NCBI GenBank assembly: GCA_943704415.1
Contig: CALSCO010000203.1
Coordinates: forward strand, 1 to 13,256
Reading direction: 5' to 3'
DNA from: Parvularia atlantis
Taxonomy: Eukaryota; Opisthokonta; Rotosphaerida
Length of the DNA stretch: 13,256 nucleotides
The notes beneath the pieces were generated by a model. That model was not told the DNA's origin. It saw nothing but the letters and a program-made list of their open reading frames with translations, and ran no database searches. Positions within the stretch are counted from its first letter, which is position 1, and every line of letters begins with the position of its first letter. The position numbers and the translations under genes are program-made. This document shows, piece after piece, positions 1 through 8,176 of this stretch.

Positions 1-62
1 GGGGGGGGGCGTGTGCATGTGTTCGGTGCCGCGATTCGGCGCGCGCACAGCCTGCCGCGCAC

Positions 63-2282
63 CTGCGTCAGCGCCTGTACGACGTCCTCGCACAGCTGCC
101 GCGCAGGAGAGGCCGACGCGGGCTTGTCGATGCGGCTCTGCGCGCGTGGAAAGGGGGTCAGCGTGGCAGACTGAGGCGGCCGGTGCGAGCTGGCGCACTC
201 GGAACAGCTCAAGCAGCGACAGCGACAGGTTTGCCAGCTCCGTGTCGACGTCGGTGTAGCGCTGCGCGTCGGCCGGCCCGCCAAAGAGGCGCTGAAGGTA
301 CCCCGACGCGGTGTAGTCATTCAGCAGCTCGTGCGCGGCGGCGAGCGGCGCCTGGAGTTGCTGTGTGCGCGCGCGCGTTGAGTCGTGCGTGCATCGGGCA
401 CGGGCTGGGCGCACCGTCAGCAGCGTCTGCACGTCCGCGACCACGCCCAGCCCCGGCAAGAAGCCCTGCTGCTGCACGACGTGCTCGAGGGCCTGCAGCA
501 GCGCTGTGACGCGCCCGGCGAGCTGGGCGTGTGTCGGTGAGGAACACGCATGCGGACATGTCGTGCGCCGCACGCACCAGCACCGCGTTCTCCTTGGTCA
601 TCTTCACGCCCGTGAGCGCGTCAGCAAAGGCCGCGACGCGGTCGCAGAAAGCAGCAAGACCGGCCATCTGTTTGTGTGCACGCGCGCGCGTGAAGGGCAG
701 CAACGGACGCTCGAGGGCGCCACGCACGGTGGACGTCTGCTTGAGCGACTCGGCGTCCGTCTTGAGCATGCTCACGACGGCCGAGCGCAGGAGCGGGTTG
801 ACGGTGAGGATAGGCTCGCGGGGCTGGTGCGCGCGTGCTGAGTGTGCGCTGTCGCAGTGCCTGCGCGATGCTCGCACCTTGTCCAGCCCGTCCAGCAGGT
901 CCTTCTTCGACAGCGACTTGCGCACGGCCTTCTTGGGCGCGACGCTTGCATGCGCCGGCCCGCTGAAGAGCGCGAGCGACGACGTCGAGATGTCCGCCGC
1001 CTGCGCCGGACGCGCGCGTGTCAGATCTCGCCAGCACACGAGTGAGTGCCCGTTCACCTTGCTCAGCAGCACGCCCTTGCCTTTGCTCGTCTTGCGCACA
1101 AGCTTGCCGGCCACCGCCGCTGCAGCCGTGGCGCCGTCTGCCTCGGCAGCGGGCTGCGTGAGCGCTGTCAGCAAGGAGGCGTGGGCGGCAGACGGGCGGG
1201 GCGGCGCGCCTTGGCGGTGCTCTCTGCCGGTGCGGTCGAGGTGTTGGAGGCGGCCGAGGACGGCGAGGACGACGACGTGGTCAGCAGCGCGCGGTTGAAC
1301 AGCTGCGTGTCGGCGACGTTGAGCAGCCCGCGGGCACGCTAGAAGCAGACAGGGCGCGCACTGAGCTGGCCTCGACCGACATCGCACGTCGCCGCCCCTT
1401 GGTCGGTGTATCGGCCGCGGGCGCGGGCACGGGCGCCGAGGCGGTCGAGGACGACGAGCTGCCGGTGCTCGCCCCGCCGAGCGTCGCGTTGGCTGACGCG
1501 CTGCGTTCGTCGGCCGTGCTCGCGTCGTCCATCGACGTGCGGCTCGACGTCGCCTCGAGCAGCTGCGCGCAAGCGTCACCGAGCCGCACGCGAGCGAGCA
1601 GGCAGTCGCGCACCTTGTTGGCAGAGGAGCGACGGCGCATCTGGCGGTCGCGCGCCGATGGCCCGTCGCTCAGCGCCTCGACGCTCACCTGCCAACGCGA
1701 GCTGAGCCGGTACCGTCATCACGCGCACGCACGCGGACGCGCACCGCGCCATGTTGCTGCTGCAGCTGCTGCTCGGTGCGGGCTTTGCGCTCCTGTGTTG
1801 TGCATGAGACGCAACGTGGGGCGACGTGCGACGCTCACGCGCACCGGCGTCGGCAGCAGCGGCGGCGTCGCGCCGGTCACGCGCTTGGTCTTGCGGACGC
1901 CGCCGAGCGACGGGCTGAGCGTGCTCTCGGGCGAGGTGGTCTGCGCGGGCGCTGTTGGAGGCTAGCGGCGGCGCCCTTGTCACGCACCGACACGACGCCG
2001 CGCGCCGCACGCAGCCGGTCGACCTCCTTGCGCAGCACGTGCCGCTCGCCCAGCGTCAGCTGCAGCACGTCGCGCACGAGCTCGGCCAGCTCGGCCTCGT
2101 TGAACTCGACGAGCAAGCCCACAGTGATCTTCTGCAAGGTTCGTGGTGGTGCGGGTGGTGCGCGTCAGCCCGCGTGCACTGGGAGCGCCCCACCCGCGCA
2201 CCTCGCGTCGGAACGTCTCCAGGTGCGTCTGCAGCCCGAGCGGCCCCAGCAGGCCCTCGAGCGTCGGCAGCTCCGTGCTCAT
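63..2282 (-). CDS. SAM-domain protein with C-terminal MLKL/MCAfunc-like helical region (partial at its 3' end)
   Basis: Probable scaffold or signalling protein; 496 residues are visible and the gene continues past the left edge. I read 14 exons, highest coordinate first: 2202-2282, 1988-2131, 1845-1940, 1745-1792, 1614-1688, 1362-1562, 1194-1302, 1058-1137, 878-1000, 728-823, 578-667, 415-522, 199-360, 63-137. Phases match at every junction; the acceptors near 1138 and 1303 are the least certain. Residues ~5-70 look like a sterile alpha motif domain (start MSTELPTLEGLLGPLGLQ, then ITVGLLVEFNEAELAELV and a basic helix). Residues ~75-320 are Ser/Thr/Pro/Ala-rich and probably disordered. Residues ~350-496 are helical: KENAVLLAGRVTALLQALEH, then ELLNDYTASGYLQRLFGG and TELANLSLSLLEL. 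That spacing recalls the four-helix adaptor bundle of MLKL and fungal or plant relatives. The SAM call is fairly firm and the bundle call tentative. What follows (kinase, repeats or nothing) lies outside the window. ATG 2282 was chosen over an upstream in-frame non-ATG codon. Confidence 0.78.
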
Positions 2283-2398
2283 GAGCCGAGGCGCGCGGAG
2301 GCAACAGCAGACCAAAAATAGCTTCTGTCACACTATTTTTCGCGCGCAAAAAACAAAAAAACGGTTGTGAACTGAGCGCGCCAAAAACTCGGCGAGCG
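2283..2398. promoter_or_regulatory. Divergent promoter between SAM-domain gene and SLBP gene, with two E2F/SBF-like motifs
   Basis: The 116 bp between the two start codons is strikingly A/T-rich in tracts compared with its surroundings. TTTCGCGC at 2338-2345 matches the E2F consensus, and its complement matches the fungal SBF element CRCGAAA. GCGCCAAA at 2378-2385 is a perfect E2F-type TTTGGCGC on the minus strand. Between 2314 and 2340 an 8-bp perfect inverted repeat (AAAAATAG / CTATTTTT) flanks an 11-nt loop. G1/S-type sites beside an SLBP gene would make sense because SLBP acts in S phase. The motifs are seen; their use is inferred. Confidence 0.45.
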
Positions 2399-3648
2399 AT
2401 GCCCAAGGAGCAGCACACTGCGCGCGCGCCGCCCGCGAGCGAGCGCAAGCCGTATGCGGGGACGGGCGCCAAGGTGCACAACGGGCAGGAACGCGCGCGC
2501 ATGTGACACACGGCGCTGACGAGACGCGCAGCCCGAGCACAAGGCGCTCGACGCGCACCGCATCGAGCAGCGCCGCAAGCAGATCGAGTTTGGCAAGAAC
2601 ACACGCGGCTACGATCGGTATCTGCAGCTCGTGCCCAAGTGCGTGCGCGTGCAGCAGCTGCCCGCCCGCACAGCTCACGCGGCCGCGGCGGCAGGGACAA
2701 GCGCGCGCGCACCGACATCAAGACGCCCGACATCCACAGCCCGATCGGCAAGCGCCAGGTCCACATGCCGCGAGGCCCGCGCACCGGCGGTCGGCTGACG
2801 GCTGCACGCGCACGCGCACGCGCAGTTTGACGGGCAGGTGCGCGCGTGGCGGCGGCAGCTGCACAAGTACGACGACATGGCCGACGGCGAGGAGGACGTC
2901 TTTGCCGTGAGCGTGTACGTCCAGCATTTTTTTTGTTTCTTTTTTGGCCGCGCGTGCACGGCGCATGACGCGCGCGCGGGGTATCGCACGCAGCGCCGAC
3001 GACGCGGCTGAGTCGCCCGAGCCCGAGCGCAACGAGGCCGCCAGCACCGGCGGGTCGACGCGCGCCGACGCGGCCGGGTACGACGTCGACATCTTTGGCG
3101 ACGACGACATCACGGCCGGTGCGCGCGCGCGCGCGCTTGCACGTCATCGCGCGCTTGACGTGGTGTTTTCTGCCGCATCGGCAGGGCTGCTGTATGGCGC
3201 GCCTGCACCCGCTCGCACCGCTGCCCAGACGTCGACCCCGGCCAAGCCGCCGGTAAACTTCCTGCCGACGCCAGAGGTGACCCCTGAGAAGCCAGCCAAG
3301 CCCGTGGTGCTGGCGTCGGCAACGCGCATCGTGGTGGCTGAGGAAGTGCGCGTACGCACGCGCACGAGCACGCACACGCTTCACGGCTCACTGCGCACGT
3401 CGCAGGTCTCGCAGCCGGCCATGGACACGGGCGCTGCTGCAGAGACCGCGGCGTTGGTTGCCGCGAGCGTCCCGCCGGCCGCACCGGCGCCGAACAGCGC
3501 GAGCACGAGCAGCACCGCCGGCGTGCGCAAGACGATGACCTGGCGCAACGTGATGGACGAACCGCGGCCGGTGTCGACGCGCGGCATGTCGTGGGCCGAC
3601 ATGCTCTCGGACGAGGAGCTGTCTCAGCCGCCGATGTTTGTCGCCTGA
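2399..3648 (+). CDS. SLBP: Histone RNA hairpin-binding protein (stem-loop binding protein)
   Basis: SLBP family proteins bind the 3' stem-loop of non-polyadenylated replication-dependent histone mRNAs and direct their processing and translation. Seven exons give 287 residues: 2399-2473, 2532-2638, 2695-2758, 2826-2914, 2994-3118, 3185-3345, 3406-3648. The RNA-binding domain spans residues ~30-98. RRKQIEFGKNTRGYDRYL matches animal RRQKQINYGKNTxxYDRY. DIKTPDIHSPIGKRQ stands where KTPNK is usual, so the TPNK core is altered. FDGQVRAWRRQLHKYDD matches SWDQQIKLWKVALHFWD. The rest is acidic, then Ala/Pro/Ser-rich, ending with two related motifs, MTWRNVMDE and MSWADMLSDEE. Introns 1 and 3 contain stops or shift the frame, and removing them rebuilds the domain. 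The exon 4/5 donor could be 2907 or 2915; only 2915 (GTACGT) keeps phase with the acceptor at 2993. Family call firm; function inferred. Confidence 0.9.
2915..2993 (+). other. SLBP intron with unusual T-rich tract
   Basis: This 79-nt intron of the SLBP gene starts GTACGT and ends CGCACGCAG. It contains a run of about 22 nt that is almost all T (2927-2945), in a region where introns are otherwise GC-rich and lack polypyrimidine tracts. The tract lies upstream of the likely branch region CATGACGC. It may be an enhancer of splice-site recognition or the remnant of an older intron composition. Confidence 0.5.
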
Positions 3649-3730
3649 GCCGCGACCGTGTTGTGTTGTGTTCGCGTGCGTGTGTCTTGGCTTCGCTGTC
3701 AAACAAAAAAAAACATGGTGCATGGTTAGT

Positions 3731-5374
3731 CTACGCCCAGATGCCGATGATGGCCAACGCCCCGGCCCCGAGCAGGAAGCCAGCGAAGAGGATCTGGCCG
3801 CGCGACGGCGTGAGCACGCGCGCATGGCTCCCACGCGTGCGCGCACCATCTTGGCCGTCTTGCTGTTGCGCACGTCCATGCGCTCCATCTCCTCCTTCAT
3901 CATGTGCACCATCGAGACGTAGGCGAGCACGCCCCCAGACATGCCCTGGATGACTGTGTCGAGGACGTCTACCAGCGCGCACAGGGCGAGTGAGCTGCCG
4001 CCGCAAGCAAGGTCGCGCACGCCACGCACAGTAGACGCATTGGCTGTGCGCGCTGCTCACGAGCACTGCCTCGCGCACGCCCATCCCGATCGCGATGCCG
4101 ATCGGCGCTGTCACAGCAAAAGCGATGTCGACCAGCCAGATGTGCCACTGCTTGCGCAGGCGCGACCGGGCCACACGGGCGCCCAGGGCCACGCCCTCGA
4201 AGAACTGGTGCGCGACGATCGCGCTGAACAGGCTCTGCTCGGTGCTCGTCACACCGAGCGCGACGCCGACAAACAGCTGGAGCGGGCGACGACGTCAGGG
4301 CGTATGCGCATGCAAGGCGAAGCGGCGGTGTACCGAGTGGAAGCTCAGGCCGATCCACAGCGTCCACATCTCCGTGAGCTGCTTGACGCGCTCGGTCGGG
4401 TCAACCGGCAACCCGGCCCTCTCGGCGTCGAGCACGGGCGCGGCAGCTGCGGGCTCGGCCAGGTCGCCAGCCGGCGCCATGTCCTTGAGCGGGATTTCGC
4501 CCGTACCGCTGGCCGTGGATGACGCCGTGGACGACCCGGTCGACGATGATGTCGTTGCCGCCGCCGCCTCGCTGACGATCAGCAGCTGCGTCGTCTGCTG
4601 TCGATGCGCGTGCCCGTGGCCATGGCCATGGCCGTGGCCGTGCGCGTCCTCTTCGTCGTCTTCGTCGCCACCATGCCCGTGCCCGTCGCCGTGGTCGTGC
4701 AGGTCGTCGTGGCTGAGGCCGAGGAAGAGAAACACGACCTGGCGCGCGGCATCGGCGCATCAGACACCCTACGCAGACTCACACCGCAGAAGCGCCGCAC
4801 CTCCTCAACGATGAACGTGAGCAGCGCGCCAAACATGGCAATGAAGCCCGGCCACGCATACTCCTTCGCAGCCCGCCCGGTCAGCACCAGTGCGGGCGGC
4901 TTCGGCGCGCACACGCACCAGCACGGGCGACCATGGGTACTCGCCCACAAACGCGCCCCACGACTCGAACGCGTCCGGGATCGAGTGCACAAACCCGACC
5001 GCGAGCACGACGCCCGCGGCAAACCCGGCAAAGAACCGGAAGTACGACTTGGAGAGGATGTCGTAGCCAGGGAAGAAACGCGAGACGAGCGGCGGCACGA
5101 GCGAGCCAGCGATGCCCTGCCCGCCGCACGACGCGTCAGCCACCCCCTTGCACGCACTGCCCAGCCCGGCGGCCGCACCAGCACGAAGACGACCGGGATG
5201 CCGACGACGCCTTTGTCACGCGCGCGCGGGGGAGATCAGCAACGGCGGGGAAGGCCGCGCACAGCAGGGCACGGCACCGTAGATCGGGTACCCGAGGTCC
5301 GCGGCCACGTTGCCGCCGGCATCATACACCGGGTTATTCGGGTCGCACAACGAGTACGCAACCGGCTCGTCCAT
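3731..5374 (-). CDS. ZIP-family zinc (Zn/Fe) transporter with His-rich loop
   Basis: Membrane importer that moves zinc, or related divalent metals, into the cytosol. Eight exons give 408 residues: 5278-5374, 5179-5210, 4919-5116, 4801-4863, 4334-4738, 4030-4276, 3847-3968, 3731-3793. Residues ~33-55 form TM1 (VVGIPVVFVLGIAGSL), followed by TM2 (FAAGVVLAVGFVHSIPDAF) and TM3 (GFIAMFGALLTFIVEE). The variable loop (~137-175) has Asp/His pairs and a run of His-Gly repeats, typical of ZIP metal-sensing loops. The ZIP signature is intact: TM4 has FHSLFVGVALG (His264) and TM5 has AHQFFEGVALG (His288, Glu292), the binuclear metal site. TM6 (VTAPIGIAIGMG), TM7 (TVIQGMSGGVLAYVSMV) and TM8 (GFLLGAGALAIIGIW) complete the fold, with the short C-terminus usual for the family. 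The intron 4 donor could be 4800 or a GTGAGT at 4782. ATG 5374 is the first in frame. The gene is divergent from the His/Cys-rich bZIP gene. Substrate zinc is inferred from family. Confidence 0.94.
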
Positions 5375-5455
5375 CCGTGCCGCGTCGTGAAACCGAGTCA
5401 CGGATGGAAATGGCGACAGCGGCCGATGGACATCAGGCAGATTTGATTGGGCGCC
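5371..5455. promoter_or_regulatory. Divergent promoter between ZIP transporter and bZIP gene, with nested dyad
   Basis: Only 81 bp separate the two ATGs. A perfect 9-bp inverted repeat, CCATCCGTG at 5371-5379 and CACGGATGG at 5399-5407, covers the transporter start codon. Inside it lies a shorter dyad, CGTGA (5385-5389) and TCACG (5398-5402). GAGTCA at 5395-5400 reads TGACTC on the minus strand, an AP-1/Gcn4-type bZIP half-site. ATTGG at 5446-5450 is a CCAAT box on the minus strand. The dyad could be a protein-binding site or, in RNA, a hairpin at the transporter start. Motifs are seen; function is inferred. Confidence 0.4.
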
Positions 5456-7339
5456 ATGCTGCCGCTGCCCTCGTCACGGTCGCTGCCGCAGCTCCTGCCG
5501 CGCCCCGCCACGCCGCTCGCGCCGGGCGGCGCCGTGTCGCCCACGCCCTCGGTCGAGTCGCTGCTGAGCCTGCCGTACCCCGAGTTCCGCGTGGCGCTGC
5601 ACGACCCGCTCTACGCCGCGCTGTCGACCTCGCCGACCGCGCATCCGCCGATCGCCCGCTCGCCCACGGCACGCTCGCCCACGGCCCGCTCGCCCACGGC
5701 CCGCTCGCCCACGGCCCGCTCGCCCACGGCCCGCTCGCCCAGACGGAGCCCCTCGCCGCAGCCGCCGCATGCGCACCCGCCGCTGCTGCGCGCACAGTCG
5801 ATGCCGGGCGGGGCCGGGCGCACCGCGTCGGCGGCATACTCGGGCTCGTCCGCTTCGTCATCTACCACGCCCAACGCCGGCAGCAGCCAGACACTCGACA
5901 CGCCCGACGCGCACGACGCGCACCACCACGACGCGCACCACCACGACGAGCACGACGACACGTGCGCGGCGCAGACGCTGGTGCGCGGCTGCACATCCCT
6001 GCGCGCGCGCTCAAGCTGACGCGGCATGTTCAGGCGCACGCGCACAACTCGACGTGCGGGCACGAGGCCGTGATGCACGACAACCACGTCGACTACGTCG
6101 TGGACGGGCAGGTGCGCGCGCGCACGCGCAGGCCCGGGCGCCGCACTCATGCACGCCACGCAACGCGCACCAGCTGCACCATTGCCACGGCAACCACTGC
6201 GACTGGCACGGCATGGTCGAGCCGACGTTTATAGACGTGAACGACGTGCTGGCGGCCTCGCTGGACGTGGCCGGTGACGTGCGTGCCGGCTATCGCTGCT
6301 GCTGCTGCGGGCGAACACTGACGCGGCGCCTGCGCAGATATCGCTCATCACGCTCAGGAACGCCAGCAGCGCACCGCCCGCGGTCGACAGCGCAATGTTG
6401 ACGTTCAGCACCGGCGCTGCGCCCGTCGACTGGTGCCAGTGCCCGCCGGCCGACGTGCACCAGCAGCGGCAGCAGCAACAACCACCAAAATGCGACACAT
6501 GCTCCAAGCGCAAGATGCGCAAGGTCGTGCCCAAGCTGCTGGTGCGCGTCGCCTGCGCCTGTTGGTGCCAGCGCCCGGCCCCAGACCGACCGTCACACGC
6601 GCGCAGACGACGACCGAGGACTACGACCAGGAGTATGGGCGCTTCGTCAAGGCCAACTACGTGCGCGACTTTAGCACCAAGTCGCCGCTGATTGTCATGA
6701 AATGTGCGCCGTTACGTGCCGCGGTGCCTGCGGCTAACGCAGCGGGTGCAGGCGTGACCATGGAGCAGTCGCTGCTGATCGCGAGCCACTGCCGCACGCA
6801 CAACATCAAGTGCGACAGCGTGCGTGACGCAGCGCGGCTGACCGACGAGCAGTTCCATGTGCATTGCGTCGCGCCGCGCTCGCACGCTGCACGCTGAACG
6901 CGGGGAACGCCCGCCGCGCAGAGCATCAAGTACTCGGCCCCCTTGCTGGTGCGCACGATGGGCGTGATCCGCGAGGCCGCGCAGTTCCTTGTCAACGTCG
7001 AGACGGCCGCGATCAAGCACCAGCAGCGCGTCAAGAACGCCAACTGCTGTGCGCGCTTCCGCCAGCGAAAGAAGGAGAAGGTGCTCGCGTGCGCACCGCT
7101 CGGCACACCCCGCGCTGCTGTGCCCACACGCGCACGCACAGTTGTCGCAGCTCGAAAAGACGTTCCAGCAGCAGTCGCAGGAGTGCGACACGCTGCTCGA
7201 GCGCATCCGGCTCCTGGAGGACGAGCGCGAGGGCCTGGTGCGCATGGCCACGCGCGTGGGCGTCAACCCGGGGCTGCCGCCGCTCGCGCCGCTGGACCTG
7301 TCGGCGTACGCGATGCCGAACGACCTGGACGGCGCATGA
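5456..7339 (+). CDS. bZIP transcription factor (Met4/Cys3-like) with His/Cys-rich metal-binding N-terminal half
   Basis: Predicted nuclear DNA-binding protein, possibly metal-responsive. Eight exons give 490 residues: 5456-5980, 6034-6111, 6174-6278, 6338-6541, 6607-6703, 6752-6858, 6922-7080, 7142-7339. In order: Ser/Pro-rich region with ARSPT repeats (67-96); His/Asp stretch (150-168); Cys/His module (176-213) with STCGHEAVMHDNHVDYVVDG then LHHCHGNHCDWHG; further Cys pairs CQC (269, 271) and CDTC (288, 291); HCRTHNIKC (349-357). The basic region VKNANCCARFRQRKKEK carries the invariant N-x7-R (Asn411, Arg419) and the ARFR of Met4/Cys3/Zip1 bZIPs. The zipper follows at Leu429, Gln436, Leu443, Leu450 and Leu457. 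All junction phases agree, supporting one gene. A split into two genes near 6400 is possible but needs an intron with good splice signals to be retained. A 36-nt in-frame stretch at 6949-6984 could be another intron. DNA-binding class is firm; metal sensing is inferred. Confidence 0.8.
5654..5743 (+). repeat. 15-bp coding minisatellite (ARSPT repeat)
   Basis: Six tandem copies of a 15-bp unit (GCCCGCTCGCCCACG) lie in exon 1 of the bZIP gene. The second copy differs by one base and the last ends imperfectly. Each unit adds Ala-Arg-Ser-Pro-Thr. The copies are nearly identical, so the array is probably young and variable in number between strains. The S-P dipeptides would be candidate proline-directed kinase sites. 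Confidence 0.95.
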
Positions 7340-7432
7340 TGCGCGCGCGCACTCGGCACCACCCGCTGTACGGTTGCTTTGTTAGTTGTACGTATGCCCT
7401 GCACAGTGCCGCTCCGCCGAGGGAACAAGCGC

Positions 7433-8176
7433 TCACGGGATGCGGTCAAACGGCGCCGTGTCGTTGAAGCACGTCTCAAACGCCTTGGCGACCGCCTCGG
7501 CCGCCATCGCCCCGTCGGCGCAGCTTGGGTTGCTCCGCACCGAGAGCTCGGCGCGCCGCCGCACGCACGCCTGCTGGTGCGCGCGCACGGCGAGGTGGCC
7601 CCGGTCGAGCTCCTTCGTGAACATGCAGTCGCCGCTGAGATTGGCCGCGCGGATCTCAGTGCAGGCGTGGTGCACGCAGTTGGAGTAGTCGACCTTGGCG
7701 CGGCACCAGTCGTACGCGTGGATCAGCTCGTGCGTGAGCGTGTCGTACGCGGCCGTCTTGGTGCGGAGGTGGTTCTGGCAGAGGACGATGCCGACTGCGA
7801 ATGTGCGTGCGCGCCGCGTGAGTGCTGCGAAGAGAGACAAGCTTGAGCGTGCACGCATACAGCTCGGATCGAGCCCTCCCGCGATCGGCTGCTCGCACGG
7901 CGCGCAGGCAAAGTGCTCGCGCCGGAACGGGCACCCGGCGCGCTCGAGGTGCCCGAGCATGAACCGCACAAAGCCGCTGTTGGCGATCGCGTCGTCCAGC
8001 ACCTGCTCGCACACGCTGCGCTCACGCGCCGTCTTCAGGTCCTCATCCTGGCAGGCGGTTCGCGCGTGTGCTCAGCGGCCGTCTCCGCAGGGGCCCACGG
8101 CGCGCACCGCAGACGGCGGGCGCGGCCGCGGCAAAGGCCCGAAGTCCATACAGTCAAACTTTGCTTCAAATGACAT
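7433..8176 (-). CDS. ATP23: Mitochondrial inner membrane metalloprotease ATP23
   Basis: ATP23 processes the Atp6 precursor and helps assemble the F1Fo-ATP synthase Fo sector in the mitochondrial intermembrane space. Three exons give 205 residues: 8108-8176, 7861-8047, 7433-7794. The zinc protease motif THELIHAYD is intact (His107, Glu108, His111). Other family signatures are present: CAPCEQPIAGGLDPS followed across the second intron by FGIVLCQN, then HHACTEIRAANLSGDC and the C-terminal CVRRRAELSVRSNPSC. The many cysteines are usual for this family, whose fungal members are oxidised through Mia40. Removing the 66-nt intron 7795-7860 joins DPS to FGIVLCQN exactly as in known ATP23 proteins. The first ATG (8176) makes the coding region overlap SUS1 by 7 bp; a second in-frame ATG at 8149 would avoid this. 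Convergent with the bZIP gene, 93 bp apart. Confidence 0.97.

Noticed and set aside
1-10. G homopolymer at the left edge and G-rich right edge as a telomere or special element
   Set aside because: No repeating telomere unit is present; the left run falls in an intron of the SAM-domain gene and the right end in a probable UFD2 intron.
523-577. A 25-nt intron ending at 523
   Set aside because: A donor at 577 (GTGCGTGCGG) gives a 55-nt intron in the same phase and a better helix, KENAVLLAGRVTALLQ.
1303-1361. A 23-nt mini-intron (1339-1361) in the SAM-domain gene
   Set aside because: A 59-nt intron with the same donor, a GCTCAAC branch site and a CAG acceptor at 1303 gives the same frame and normal length.
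317-1579. A 420-codon open frame on the minus strand that spans several exons and introns of the SAM-domain gene
   Set aside because: It is one frame of the real gene read through introns. Parts are coding, but the open length reflects GC richness and stop-poor introns; family and phase evidence requires splicing.
2056-3384. A 442-codon open frame on the minus strand opposite SLBP
   Set aside because: It is Arg/Ala/Cys-rich with no recognisable domain and lies antisense to a well-supported gene. Typical shadow of high-GC coding DNA.
6229-6534. A hydrophobic minus-strand open frame suggesting a membrane protein
   Set aside because: It lies antisense to exon 4 of the bZIP gene, has no family match, and the plus strand has consistent splice sites and Cys motifs.
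6338-7339. Splitting the bZIP gene into a separate Cys/His protein and a bZIP gene near 6400
   Set aside because: No promoter-like or A/T-rich gap exists there, and all seven introns join in phase with good motifs. Kept as an alternative because no cDNA is available.
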